The notes beneath the pieces were generated by a model. It saw nothing but the letters and a program-made list of their open reading frames with translations, was not told the origin of the DNA and made no database searches. A DNA stretch of 64,000 nucleotides from the NCBI GenBank assembly GCA_946480815.1, contig CAMLLB010000003.1, positions 1 to 64,000 on the forward strand. Direction: 5' to 3'. The DNA comes from an uncultured Flavobacteriales bacterium. Its GTDB lineage: Bacteria > Bacteroidota > Bacteroidia > Flavobacteriales > Crocinitomicaceae. Shown here piece by piece: positions 16,099-24,492 of the stretch. Positions within the stretch are counted from its first letter, which is position 1. Each line of letters begins with the position of its first letter. The position numbers and the translations under genes are program-made.

Positions 16099-16539
16099 AT
16101 GAAAGTCGAATTCAAATTAGTAGAACACAGAAGTGAGGAGTGGAAATCAGCTGTTAGATTGCGTGAAGACATCCTTCGAAAACCATTGGGAAGCTATTTT
16201 ACGGATGAAGAGCTGGAAGAAGAAAAGAACCACATTCAAATCGTAGGATTACTTGATGGTGAAATAATTGCGACTACCGTGTTGGTCCCTGAAAACCAAG
16301 CGATGAAAATGCAGCGGGTAGTAGTGAAAGATGAGCTGCGCAGTTCCGGCATCGGATCTGAAATGATGCAGTTCTGTGAAAAGATTTCTTTGGAGAATGG
16401 AAAACATCGTATTTTTTGTCATGCACGGGATACTGCAGTAAAATTTTACCTGAACAACCAATACCTGATCGAAGGAGCATACTTTCCGGAAGATGGAATT
16501 CCACACGTTAAAATGGTGAAGGAAATCAATATCCTTTAG
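16099..16539 (+). CDS. GNAT-family N-acetyltransferase, ElaA/YjcF-like
   Basis: A 146-residue acetyltransferase: VRLREDILRKPLG at the start, then MKMQRVVVKDELRSSGIGSE as the acetyl-CoA-binding region, the strand RIFCHARDTAVKFYLNNQY and the ending EDGIPHVKM, which is typical of the ElaA-like group. Its last 14 bases overlap the last 14 bases of the serine hydrolase gene on the other strand, so the two converge tail to tail with no room for a terminator between them. Confidence 0.88.
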   Translation: MKVEFKLVEHRSEEWKSAVRLREDILRKPLGSYFTDEELEEEKNHIQIVGLLDGEIIATTVLVPENQAMKMQRVVVKDELRSSGIGSEMMQFCEKISLENGKHRIFCHARDTAVKFYLNNQYLIEGAYFPEDGIPHVKMVKEINIL

Positions 16540-18340
16540 GTTTTTCAATGTTCAATTCCGTAAAGACTTTCTCAAAATCAGTCACATGGTAACTGTGCTC
16601 TTTAAAGTACATGAAGTCGCTTTTTAATCCGTCTTCCCAGGTATATTCCGGCCGGATATATTTACCTGTATGTGCTTTGTAAATCGCAATGGCGTTTTTG
16701 TAATCTTTATTGAACAGGTATACATGAGCCAGGTTTAATTTCGAGTTTAAGTCGTTTGGATACAATTCAACAGCGCGTTTAAAATAGGTGATTGATTCGT
16801 CGTATTGTTTGATCTCCATTAAATGCCAGCCAATGTTTGCAAACTCTTCCACAGGCAGGTGAAGGGTATTCGGATCGAGCACTTTGGTCGCATTTGGAAA
16901 TTCTTTCCCATCAACTTTTCGTGTGTAACCGGTTACGCTACCTTTTTTATCGGTGATGAACTCTTTTACTGCCTGGAATTCACGATTGAAAAAACACGTG
17001 CTGGAAGTAAAATACATATCTGCAGAACGGCCATCGGTGTAGAAACGATATATCCCGTCTTTCTTCTCTACCGAAGCCCAATGATCATCAAACAAATAAA
17101 TTCCCCGGTAGTTTTCAAGGATATTGTCGGGAACAACAATTACTTCTTCCGTGTTCTTCCGTTGTGGTTCACGGTAAAAGTTTTTCCAGTTATATGCTTT
17201 TGCAACACTGCTGATTACTTCGTAAAGTAAACTCCCGTCTTCAGTATTGAGGAAAATTACCACACCATAACCTTCATCCAAACTCCCATAGAACTGCCCG
17301 CAAAAACCGTCATTTCCTGCTCCGTGTTCAAAATATCTGGCTCCATCTATGTCCAGGATAAAAGTTCCCATTGCGGTCGGGCCATTATTGTAAGGAGTAA
17401 GGTGCAGTTTCACCATTTCTTCTGTCAACACCTTTGATTTCCCGCCTTTATATGCCAACTGCAGATCAATGATGTAGTTGCACAGATCGCTGGGGGTCAT
17501 CCACAATCCGGCTGCTGCCTGTTCCGGGTAAAGGTGGAATTTGTTCAATACGGGAGAACCATCGGGATAATAGGCAGATGAATACTTGCTCAGATCATCA
17601 GCTACATTCGGATAAGCATACGAACTATGTGTCATCCCGATTGGTTTCAGCACATTGTCATACATCCACTGATCGTAAGATTGTCCCGTAATATCGGTTA
17701 ATATGACCTGGGATATCGTAGTTCCTCCACCCGAGTACTGAAACTTCAAGCCAGGTTCAAATTCGCTTCTTACGGCCGGAGTCACAGCCGGGGACTTTCC
17801 GTCCAATACCTGGAAAACGCTGGGGATTTCACCGTTGCGATTGTGTCCCGGGAAACCGTGAACCGATAAACCGGCATTGTGACTGAGGATTTCAGCCAAA
17901 GTGATCTTTTTTCCTTTGGAAAGGCTATCATAAGGAAACTTCCAGGATTTTAGGTATTGATTGATATCTGCATGTAGGTCAAGCATTCCTTCCTGTGCCA
18001 GTTTCAGTATTCCGACAGCATTCAGCGATTTGCTGATGGATCCCGGTTCGAACAGAGTTTCCGTTGTCATCGGTCTTTTCTCCGACTCGTCAGCCCAGCC
18101 GTATGCTTTTGCCCAGGCAATTTTGTAATCCTGGATAACTGCGATACTCATTCCCTTTACGTTGTAACGCTTCATTTGTTCTTCGATCGTTCGTGGTTTC
18201 TCATTGTTCACGATCACATTTCCGGTGATGTTATTCTCTACTTCCGCTATTTTCTTCAATGTTGCTTCGGAATAAGAGTTTTGAGCAAAAAGGTTTGAGG
18301 TAATCAATAAGATCGGAATGAATAAAGCAGTTGTTTTCAT
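16526..18340 (-). CDS. Serine hydrolase (class C beta-lactamase fold) with C-terminal TPR
   Basis: A 604-residue exported protein: signal peptide ending near LFAQ20, then a beta-lactamase-type domain with S-I-S-K in FEPGSISKSLNAVGILKLAQ, a Y-S-G motif in KFQYSGGGTT in place of Y-x-N, and H-G-A in FEHGAGNDGF. After about residue 500 come TPR-like helices (EEFANIGWHLMEIKQYDESI, LNLAHVYLFNKDYKNAIAIY). The TPR fusion suggests recruitment of a partner or peptide. No neighbour shares its strand, so it is probably a single-gene transcript. Confidence 0.9.
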   Translation of the reverse strand: MKTTALFIPILLITSNLFAQNSYSEATLKKIAEVENNITGNVIVNNEKPRTIEEQMKRYNVKGMSIAVIQDYKIAWAKAYGWADESEKRPMTTETLFEPGSISKSLNAVGILKLAQEGMLDLHADINQYLKSWKFPYDSLSKGKKITLAEILSHNAGLSVHGFPGHNRNGEIPSVFQVLDGKSPAVTPAVRSEFEPGLKFQYSGGGTTISQVILTDITGQSYDQWMYDNVLKPIGMTHSSYAYPNVADDLSKYSSAYYPDGSPVLNKFHLYPEQAAAGLWMTPSDLCNYIIDLQLAYKGGKSKVLTEEMVKLHLTPYNNGPTAMGTFILDIDGARYFEHGAGNDGFCGQFYGSLDEGYGVVIFLNTEDGSLLYEVISSVAKAYNWKNFYREPQRKNTEEVIVVPDNILENYRGIYLFDDHWASVEKKDGIYRFYTDGRSADMYFTSSTCFFNREFQAVKEFITDKKGSVTGYTRKVDGKEFPNATKVLDPNTLHLPVEEFANIGWHLMEIKQYDESITYFKRAVELYPNDLNSKLNLAHVYLFNKDYKNAIAIYKAHTGKYIRPEYTWEDGLKSDFMYFKEHSYHVTDFEKVFTELNIEKPKGY

Positions 18341-18542
18341 AATTCGGATTTGGTTACTGAAGGTAAATGAATTTTGGTTCAGAAGTAACAGATGAAATGT
18401 AAAAGAATGTAATTTTTAAAGGAAGATGATTTTTTACACCTGGTTAGAAGTAAGCATTTTAAAGGAGTCCGGGCAACTAATGTGTTGCGTTCATAGTTTG
18501 TATAACAGTTGAACGAAAAAGGTTAAAAATTGTAATGAAGGT

Positions 18543-19496
18543 ATGCATAAACAATTGATCGTATGTTTATTCCTGGCTTTTCTTTTGAAAGGAAATGCGC
18601 AATTAATTCCTTTCGGATTGGATGTAAGTCCTGAAGGAAAAATCCTGTTTTCTGAATTTCCCCCGAATTACAATGGGAATCTGGATGATACTACTTTTGT
18701 ACTTTGCAATGGTCATGAATCCATTGTTGATCTTAGAAATGTAAATTATGAATTTCTGACAATCCTGGAAGCTCCGGAAGAACGTTCCACAACGAACCTG
18801 GACCCGAGCAGGATATACGATACGACGAATTATGAATCCCATTCAAATGATACTGCAATCTGGATTGTACCGGTTTTTCCGGATCCCGGTTTCACTTTTG
18901 AATTAATTGGTTCCGGCACTGTATTGAATCCGGATATGTTTTACGATGAAATGCATGGTTCGGGATTAAATGATTCCATTGGGCGTGTATTGAAGAAAAG
19001 AGTAGAACAGTATGCTTATGAATACATGGGAAAAGATGTCCCAGACGTGATAAAGGAACAATTGCAAAAGGAGTTATCCGAAGTCGATTCGATCATTGCT
19101 GGGACCTATTTCTATGATTACCTGGTAGACGGCTTTGTTTTCTACACGTATCATGAAGATAAACTGGTCCGTGCGATTGCATACGATTGGAACGGGTGGG
19201 TGCAATTTGATAGTTTGACTTACGATTCCAAAGGAAACCTGGTCCGTTTTTCCCGCGAACATATCGGATTAAATACGGATAGATACTGTTTTGAATACAA
19301 TTCAGATAGCAAACTGGTGGAAATGACCCGTGTCGATTATTATTTGGATGTCCCGGAGAACGAACGAATTCCGCAGGTATGGAAATACGGTTACAGTAAA
19401 GATGGGGTTATTAACCGTCGTTCTGAATTACAAGCCGATGGTACCTGGCTGAGCTGTTCTTTTCAAAAGGAACCATTCCTGCCGACCGAAAAATAA
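18543..19496 (+). CDS. Exported protein of unknown function
   Basis: A 317-residue protein with a signal peptide (LIVCLFLAFLLKGNAQ). The N-terminal part contains strand-rich text with DDTTFVLCNGHESIVDLRN and TAIWIVPVFPDPGFTFELIG; the C-terminal part has repeats of the type YDSKGNLVRFSRE and YNSDSKLVEMTRVDY that resemble YD/RHS-like strands, though too few to assign the family. It probably folds in the periplasm or on the surface. It converges with the twin lipoprotein genes and shares a hairpin with them. Confidence 0.7.
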   Translation: MHKQLIVCLFLAFLLKGNAQLIPFGLDVSPEGKILFSEFPPNYNGNLDDTTFVLCNGHESIVDLRNVNYEFLTILEAPEERSTTNLDPSRIYDTTNYESHSNDTAIWIVPVFPDPGFTFELIGSGTVLNPDMFYDEMHGSGLNDSIGRVLKKRVEQYAYEYMGKDVPDVIKEQLQKELSEVDSIIAGTYFYDYLVDGFVFYTYHEDKLVRAIAYDWNGWVQFDSLTYDSKGNLVRFSREHIGLNTDRYCFEYNSDSKLVEMTRVDYYLDVPENERIPQVWKYGYSKDGVINRRSELQADGTWLSCSFQKEPFLPTEK

Positions 19497-19499
19497 GAA

Positions 19500-19525
19500 C
19501 GCTGTAAAACAAAAGTTCCACAGCG
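19500..19525. terminator. Hairpin between convergent genes
   Basis: CGCTGT (19500-19505) pairs with ACAGCG (19520-19525). It lies three bases after the stop of the exported protein and 24 bases from the stop of the opposing lipoprotein gene, so it may serve both strands. Confidence 0.4.
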
Positions 19526-19549
19526 CTCTTTGATGCGTCTGATTCAGAA

Positions 19550-19792
19550 TTATCGGATTTCACATTCACGTGTATAATCTCCGTAAATGTCTGTTCCGGT
19601 TTCTTCCAGATCATTGCATTTCTTTTCTGCGCGGACACGTGAATCTTTGAACGAATAGTAGCCATCTCTGGAACTGTTTCTATTCCCGTCGCTGTCCGTT
19701 CTGACTTTCGTGCATTCGCAGGTATAATCTTTCTTGCAGGATGTCAGCGCGAACCCTGACAACATGATTACTGCTAAAATTACGCTTTTCAT
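19550..19792 (-). CDS. Small Cys-rich lipoprotein, copy A
   Basis: An 80-residue lipoprotein: signal peptide MKSVILAVIMLSGFALTSC with the lipid-accepting Cys19, then KKDYTCECTKVRTD, a polar middle and CNDLEETGTDIYGDYTRECE. The mature part holds five cysteines including the lipidated one. It is clearly homologous to the next gene upstream. The leader TAGAAACA(T/C)C.T just before the start is also shared, so the whole transcription unit was duplicated. No known family is recognised. Confidence 0.82.
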   Translation of the reverse strand: MKSVILAVIMLSGFALTSCKKDYTCECTKVRTDSDGNRNSSRDGYYSFKDSRVRAEKKCNDLEETGTDIYGDYTRECEIR

Positions 19793-19938
19793 AATCGTCG
19801 TTTTAGGATGTTTCTAAATATGAAGAACTTACCTTGTAAATTCCTTACCTAAGCAGATCAATAATTTACATAATTCCGGATTGTTCTCCAAGGATTTAAA
19901 CAAATATTAAGCGTTTTTAACAGTGTTCATTTCCTGGT

Positions 19939-20184
19939 CTAGATATCACATTCTCTGGTGTAGCTTCCAAGGATGTCTGTACCCGATTCTTCCAGGTCAT
20001 TGCAACGGTCTTCAGCACGTGCACGCGAATCTTTGAATGTATACGTTCCATCGGAAGTGGTAACTGTACTACCATCATCGTCTGTACGGATCTTTCTGCA
20101 CTCGCAGGTATAATCTTTTTTGCAGGAAGCCAGTGTAAAACCTGACAACACGATTACTGCTAAAACTACTCTTTTCATACTCAT
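19939..20184 (-). CDS. Small Cys-rich lipoprotein, copy B
   Basis: An 81-residue paralogue of the preceding gene: signal peptide ending LSGFTLASC, then KKDYTCECRKIRTDDDGS and FKDSRARAEDRCNDLEE with GTDILGSYTRECDI. Cysteine spacing is conserved between copies while the loop between (STVTTSDGTYT versus NRNSSRDGYYS) varies. Two in-frame starts, MSMKR and MKR, are possible. The 146-bp gap between the genes leaves room for a separate promoter. Confidence 0.82.
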   Translation of the reverse strand: MSMKRVVLAVIVLSGFTLASCKKDYTCECRKIRTDDDGSTVTTSDGTYTFKDSRARAEDRCNDLEESGTDILGSYTRECDI

Positions 20185-20502
20185 TTTTTTAAGGTGTTTC
20201 TAGAATGGTGCTCCCAGGGGAACAACTAGAAGCAAAGATGATGGATTATACGAGCGAATCCGTTACAGAATCTTTCTGAAAACTTACAAGTTTTATAGAT
20301 TTTGAAAGTGGGAATTATGTAAGCCTTTTCAATAATTACGCAACAAACTCTGTATTTTCTTTATCAAATTTACCTGAAAGGATCAATGGGATAAACAGAA
20401 GGTGAAGCATCTCGGAATACAAAGATGTGAACTGGAATCCAATATATAAGTTGTGATTGGAGATCCGGAATCGTTTACGGAACGGATCAGTGCGGTAGGT
20501 AA

Positions 20503-20540
20503 GAAAAGGTGTATCAGGCAACTGTTTGATACACCTTTTC
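20503..20540. other. 14-bp perfect stem-loop
   Basis: GAAAAGGTGTATCA (20503-20516) pairs with TGATACACCTTTTC (20527-20540) around a 10-base loop. On the plus strand it ends in CTTTTC, weakly terminator-like; on the minus strand it also ends in CTTTTC. It is the strongest of three consecutive hairpins. Confidence 0.6.
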
Positions 20541-20663
20541 GATTGATGAAACTCTGGAGAAAATGCATATTCCTTACTACCGGAATATGGCATAAAATCC
20601 TTACGGATGCAATAGAGCTCAAAACAGTGATTTAGTTCGTGACGAATTTTCTGAAAAAAATAA

Positions 20664-20694
20664 TTGTAAAATCAAGATGGATTTATTTACTTTG
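20664..20694 (+). promoter_or_regulatory. Putative promoter with TACTTTG element
   Basis: TTG (20664-20666), 21-bp spacer, TACTTTG (20688-20694), one base shorter than TAnnTTTG; the start codon is 38 bases downstream. Confidence 0.4.
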
Positions 20695-20731
20695 TTTTTC
20701 AAAGTACTTTTTTTAAATTTAAATTGACAAC

Positions 20732-21016
20732 ATGAAAAACAAAAGATTAATCATTATTCTTTCGGTAGTCGGAGTGCTATTGTTGATTCCATTCGTTGCC
20801 ATGCAGTTTACAGATGAGGTAAAGTGGTCGGGATTTGATTTCCTGGTAATGGGAATTTTATTACTTGGAACGGGTTTGCTTTGTGAATTGATCCTTAGGA
20901 AAGTAACAAACAGAAATAACAGGATCATTCTTTGTATAGTAGTTCTCGGAGTTTTGGTGCTTACCTGGATGGAATTGGCGGTTGGGATCTTCGGAACCCC
21001 GTTTGCCGGATCATAA
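20732..21016 (+). CDS. Small three-helix membrane protein
   Basis: A 94-residue protein with membrane segments near residues 5-24 (RLIIILSVVGVLLLIPFVAM), 35-55 and 64-85, and the ending AVGIFGTPFAGS. Proteins of the same length with this ending and the phrase MGILLLGTGLLCELILRKV are, to my knowledge, common in Bacteroidota and have no known role. It has its own promoter-like site. Confidence 0.75.
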   Translation: MKNKRLIIILSVVGVLLLIPFVAMQFTDEVKWSGFDFLVMGILLLGTGLLCELILRKVTNRNNRIILCIVVLGVLVLTWMELAVGIFGTPFAGS

Positions 21017-21080
21017 ACAAATGAAGGTGTCATTTTGAATGAGAATCTTATTTTTATGGAATAAGGAAACTCCATTTAAA

Positions 21081-21524
21081 ATGATTGAAACTGCAAAACG
21101 ATTAGAAGAACTGTTGAAAACGGGACAAACTTATTTGAGTCGGGCTTCCGGATCAGATTTAAAATACAAATCACTGCCTGGAAAATGGTCCAAACAGGAA
21201 ATTTTGGGGCATTTGATCGACTCGGGAATCAATAACCTGCAACGTTTTACCGAAATTCAATCTGCTGAAAGACCGTTCAAGGTTCGAAAGTACAAACAGG
21301 ATGACCTGGTGATAGCAAATGCATATCAGGATGCCGATATGAGTGAATTGCTTCCATTGTGGCTTGCATTGAATAAAAGGATCCTGAAAGTAATGGAGAA
21401 GCAAACACAAGCTGCATTGAATTACCGGATCGAACTTCCCGACGGACAACTTTCCGACCTGAGATTTCTAATGACCGACTACGTGGACCACTTGGAATAC
21501 CATTTGAAGCAGATCATGAATTGA
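21081..21524 (+). CDS. DinB-family protein (YfiT-like metal-dependent fold)
   Basis: A 147-residue four-helix protein. The potential metal-binding histidines are in QEILGHLIDSGINN and near the end in MTDYVDHLEYHLKQI, the usual DinB/YfiT positions. Family members include bacillithiol- and mycothiol-type S-transferases, but most are uncharacterised. The ATG at 21081 is preferred over 21039 because the extra 14 residues (RILFLWNKETPFK) do not fit the family start. Two other DinB genes lie at 32.0 and 42.1 kb. Confidence 0.87.
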   Translation: MIETAKRLEELLKTGQTYLSRASGSDLKYKSLPGKWSKQEILGHLIDSGINNLQRFTEIQSAERPFKVRKYKQDDLVIANAYQDADMSELLPLWLALNKRILKVMEKQTQAALNYRIELPDGQLSDLRFLMTDYVDHLEYHLKQIMN

Positions 21525-21590
21525 GGAATGGTTTTTACAACTTGAATCCGGTAGTTGTTTTAAAAAACATAAATACCTATTTTAGGTAGT

Positions 21591-22004
21591 ATGAAAGTCC
21601 ATACAACAAATTATTTTGATACGTTTATTGCCATTGCGGACGATTGTCCTCTGGCACACGGAGAAATACCCCCGGTGAAAAAGGATGCTAAAACAGTTGC
21701 AAACATGCAGTTCGAACTGATTAGCAAAAATCCGTATAAATACACTTCGGATGAGGTATTGTTCCAGGTTTTCGCAGATAAGAACGATTTAACCGAAAGT
21801 GAATACGAGGAAGCGAGAGCACAGTTCTTTTCGAAAGGACAAGCATGTCTGCGTGCTTCACCGCTTACAAAACGTTATGGTTGGGGAATTCATTTCGATA
21901 GTGAGGGGAAAATGGCCTTGTACAGCTCGGAAAGCCAGGAATACAAACGCTTCATTGAAGACGAAACACTGAAAGTTGTGAAGGCGATGAAATCAAGCAG
22001 GTAG
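21591..22004 (+). CDS. DUF6157-family protein
   Basis: A 137-residue soluble protein. The landmarks HTTNYFDTFIAIADDCP, KTVANMQFELISKNPYKYTS and CLRASPLTKRYGWGIHFD match what I recall of DUF6157, whose function is unknown. It precedes a 137-residue membrane protein by nine bases and probably heads the four-gene unit that runs to 23513. Confidence 0.8.
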   Translation: MKVHTTNYFDTFIAIADDCPLAHGEIPPVKKDAKTVANMQFELISKNPYKYTSDEVLFQVFADKNDLTESEYEEARAQFFSKGQACLRASPLTKRYGWGIHFDSEGKMALYSSESQEYKRFIEDETLKVVKAMKSSR

Positions 22005-22013
22005 GTCCGGGAG

Positions 22014-22427
22014 ATGCAGTTATTCAATACATGGAGATCCGATCCCGGAAAACTGTTCCTTGCTGATGGTTTGGGAGCATGTATGACAGTCTTATTAATA
22101 GCGGGAATCCTGATGCCTTTTCAGAAAATGGTTGGGATGCCGCGATTTGTCCTTGGAATATTTCTTCTTTTAGGGTGTACTTTGGCGCTCTATTCCTTTT
22201 CCTGTTTCTTCTTCCTGAAAAATAACCGGCGTTTTTTCCTGAAGATAATTGCTTTGGCCAACACATTGTATGCCGCATTGACAGCCTTCTTTGTGATTTT
22301 CTATTTTGAGAAGCTGACTATTTTTGGATTGGGTTATTTCGTAATTGAATTGGTCATTATCCTCGGATTGGTATTTTTGGAAATGAAACTGGCTTATAAA
22401 TCCCCGACAAATGAAAAAGCACTTTAA
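22014..22427 (+). CDS. Four-helix membrane protein of unknown function
   Basis: A 137-residue protein with four hydrophobic stretches (ACMTVLLIAGILMPF, FVLGIFLLLGCTLALYSFSC, ANTLYAALTAFFVIFYF, FGLGYFVIELVIILGLVFLE) and short charged ends. No motif is recognised. Its last 17 bases overlap the start of the lipoprotein gene in another frame, so the two are translationally coupled. Confidence 0.7.
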   Translation: MQLFNTWRSDPGKLFLADGLGACMTVLLIAGILMPFQKMVGMPRFVLGIFLLLGCTLALYSFSCFFFLKNNRRFFLKIIALANTLYAALTAFFVIFYFEKLTIFGLGYFVIELVIILGLVFLEMKLAYKSPTNEKAL

Positions 22428-22860
22428 AATAGTTCTCTTAATGTTATCCGGAATACTGATTTCCTGTTCCGATAAAAACGAAACGAATTTAAAGGCCAGT
22501 GAGCATGAGTTTATTCAAGACCTGGGAATTTTAGGGCCCAAAGAAGAAATTCAATTGTTTGAAAACAACGACGGATGGAAAGATGTGACCAAATCCGGGA
22601 ATTTTATTACCAACAGGAGAATTGCCGCTTATTGGATCGAAGACGGTGAGAAGAACGTTCATTCGGCTTTTTTTGAGAATGAAATTGATTCCATGTCCCT
22701 GGCCGACAATCACACAGCATTGACATATGCGTCTTATGTCACGATTTACAAAACAGATGGAACCTTGTTTAAGGTGTATGTGGATGCCGACAGTGCACGC
22801 GTGCACGAGTTTTTCAATAAAGCCCGATCGAATTGGGAAAGTTTGAGGAGGAATAAGTGA
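22411..22860 (+). CDS. Lipoprotein of unknown function
   Basis: A 149-residue protein with the signal peptide IVLLMLSGILISC and a lipobox at Cys19. The mature part is strand-rich (GNFITNRRIAAYWIEDG, SYVTIYKTDGTLFKVYVDAD) and may be a small PH-like or immunoglobulin-like domain; the family is not recognised. It overlaps the membrane protein gene upstream and the next gene downstream (GTGA, four bases). Confidence 0.72.
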   Translation: MKKHFKIVLLMLSGILISCSDKNETNLKASEHEFIQDLGILGPKEEIQLFENNDGWKDVTKSGNFITNRRIAAYWIEDGEKNVHSAFFENEIDSMSLADNHTALTYASYVTIYKTDGTLFKVYVDADSARVHEFFNKARSNWESLRRNK

Positions 22861-23513
22861 AATGGATTAATTTAGAGAAAATGCCTCAAGTATTACATAT
22901 ATTTAAAAAACATGCCGTAATTCTGAAACCGGACTATACTCCTGATTTTAGGAAGTCATTTTTTGAATGGGAAAATCAACTAACATCTCGTTTGGGAATT
23001 ATTAAGGATGGGCAACTTTTGCTGGCAAATGAATATAAAGAATTGATTAATGTTTCCAGAACAGGTACTGTTATTATACAGGATATAATTGGTTATTCAG
23101 GATCCAATAAAATGGATTATTTACAGGATCTAAAAAAAATGAATTTTCCCGAATGGTATATCAGGGATTGGCTGAAACGATTCCCTGAAATAATCACTTT
23201 CAATAAAGAAGATCGGGTGCAGTATTTCGGGCCATTTTCAATTAACCTACAGAATAAAGAACTTTTTCTAAAAGATAGTTACAAATTGTGTGTGTTAGAA
23301 ATAGGTCAATCGATTCGGATAAGATTGAATGCTAAATCCGATTTTACAGCTTCGAGCGGAAAACAGCGAACCTATTATGAATCTGATTATATTATTCAAT
23401 TTTTGGGAGAGGTAGATTCTATCGAATTCGTTTCTGATAAAACACTTGAAATTCAACGAGAAATTCCGTGGAAAACGGCAAAGGCAATAGATTTACGAAA
23501 AGCCTATTATTAA
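22857..23513 (+). CDS. AT-rich hypothetical protein
   Basis: A 218-residue protein without signal peptide or membrane segment. Visible features are a helical N-terminal half (FRKSFFEWENQLTSRLG, YLQDLKKMNFPEWYIRDWLK) and a strand-rich second half with FLGEVDSIEFVSDKTLEIQ. The start is taken as the GTG overlapping the preceding stop; an ATG at 22881 is possible. Base composition is more AT-rich than its neighbours, suggesting later acquisition. No family is recognised. Confidence 0.65.
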   Translation: MKWINLEKMPQVLHIFKKHAVILKPDYTPDFRKSFFEWENQLTSRLGIIKDGQLLLANEYKELINVSRTGTVIIQDIIGYSGSNKMDYLQDLKKMNFPEWYIRDWLKRFPEIITFNKEDRVQYFGPFSINLQNKELFLKDSYKLCVLEIGQSIRIRLNAKSDFTASSGKQRTYYESDYIIQFLGEVDSIEFVSDKTLEIQREIPWKTAKAIDLRKAYY

Positions 23514-23520
23514 GTATACG

Positions 23521-24063
23521 ATGCAAGAATTGAAACTGAATGCCAACAGATTAACCCTGAAAGAACTGAATCTGGGTGATCTGGATAACATTCACTTACT
23601 TCTTTCCTTACCTGAAACGGATGAGTTCAACACGATGGGGATTCCGGAGAATATTGAATTTACGGAACGTTTGCTGGCTGACTGGCTGGGAATCCGCGAA
23701 TTAGTCCCCCGAACGAAATACGTGTTCAAGATAGAAGATACAGAGAGCAATTTTATCGGGCTGATCGGATTGAACATGGGGAAACCCAACTACCTGACGG
23801 GTGAGGTTTGGTACAAGCTTCACAAAGATTTCTGGAATCGGGGATACGGAACAGAAGCTTTGAAACGCTTACTGGAATTTTGCTTTTCAGACCTGAAATT
23901 GCACCGGATTGAAGCCGGTTGTGCTGTTGAGAATTACGGATCGATCCGTGTCCTTGAAAAAGCAGGAATGATCCGGGAAGGCCGGAAAAGAAAGAAATTA
24001 CCGATTCGCGGAGAGTGGGTGGATAACTACTTTTATGCTATTTTGGAAGAAGATTTTCAATAA
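23521..24063 (+). CDS. GNAT-family N-acetyltransferase, RimJ/RimL type
   Basis: A 180-residue acetyltransferase: ANRLTLKELNLGDLDNIHLL at the start, FIGLIGLNMGKPNYLTGEV, then the acetyl-CoA loop DFWNRGYGTEALKRLLEF and the conserved KLHRIEAGCAVENYGSIRVL and EKAGMIREGRKR. The C-terminal WVDNYFYAILEEDF is also typical. It follows the AT-rich gene by seven bases. Confidence 0.9.
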   Translation: MQELKLNANRLTLKELNLGDLDNIHLLLSLPETDEFNTMGIPENIEFTERLLADWLGIRELVPRTKYVFKIEDTESNFIGLIGLNMGKPNYLTGEVWYKLHKDFWNRGYGTEALKRLLEFCFSDLKLHRIEAGCAVENYGSIRVLEKAGMIREGRKRKKLPIRGEWVDNYFYAILEEDFQ

Positions 24064-24144
24064 AGTCGAAAAAAAATAATTGATTGTGTCCAATTCGGAA
24101 AAAGTGAATCGTCATTCAGATATAAACAACTAAAAAAAGAAAAG

Positions 24145-24492
24145 ATGAAAGAATTTTTGATGATTTTCAGAAATGAGTTTAAACCGGATTTTAAACCGAC
24201 AGCAGAACAGATACAGGCAAGTATCAAGCAATGGCAGGATTGGATCGGTGGAATTGCTGCACAGGGAAAATTTGCCGGAACGAACCGTTTAAGTTCTGAA
24301 GGAGCAAAAGTAATGAGACCAAATAATGTGGTTACTGATGGCCCGTATGCAGAGTTGAAAGAAATCGTTGGTGGTTACCTGATGGTGAATGCGGAAGATT
24401 TTGACCAGGCTTTAAAATTAGCAGAAGGTTGTCCAATTTTCGGAATGGGAGGAAATGTGGAAGTAAGAGAAGTGATTCCTATGTCTATTTGA
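24145..24492 (+). CDS. YCII/DGPF-domain protein
   Basis: A 115-residue soluble protein of the YCII-related family: an N-terminal FLMIFRNEFKPDFKPTAEQ, then the hallmark DGPYAELKEIVGGYLMV near residues 73-89 and GGNVEVREVIP at the end. Such genes are commonly placed directly before an ECF sigma factor of the ECF42 group, as here, where the stop codon and the next start overlap (TGATG). The biochemical role is not settled. Confidence 0.92.
   Translation: MKEFLMIFRNEFKPDFKPTAEQIQASIKQWQDWIGGIAAQGKFAGTNRLSSEGAKVMRPNNVVTDGPYAELKEIVGGYLMVNAEDFDQALKLAEGCPIFGMGGNVEVREVIPMSI

Larger units (their letters stand above)
20185..20731. other. 547-bp non-coding region with three hairpins
   Basis: No convincing gene is seen; open frames of 60-85 codons on both strands look unlike proteins and cross the hairpins. 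Three inverted repeats lie in a row: GATCCG/CGGATC (20462-20488), a 14-bp perfect stem (20503-20540) and ATATTCC/GGAATAT (20567-20588). A promoter for the next gene is at 20664-20694. Confidence 0.6.

Noticed and set aside
20336..20635. ORFs of 60-85 codons on both strands in the gene-free stretch
   Set aside because: They run across the inverted repeats, overlap each other on opposite strands and resemble no protein family.
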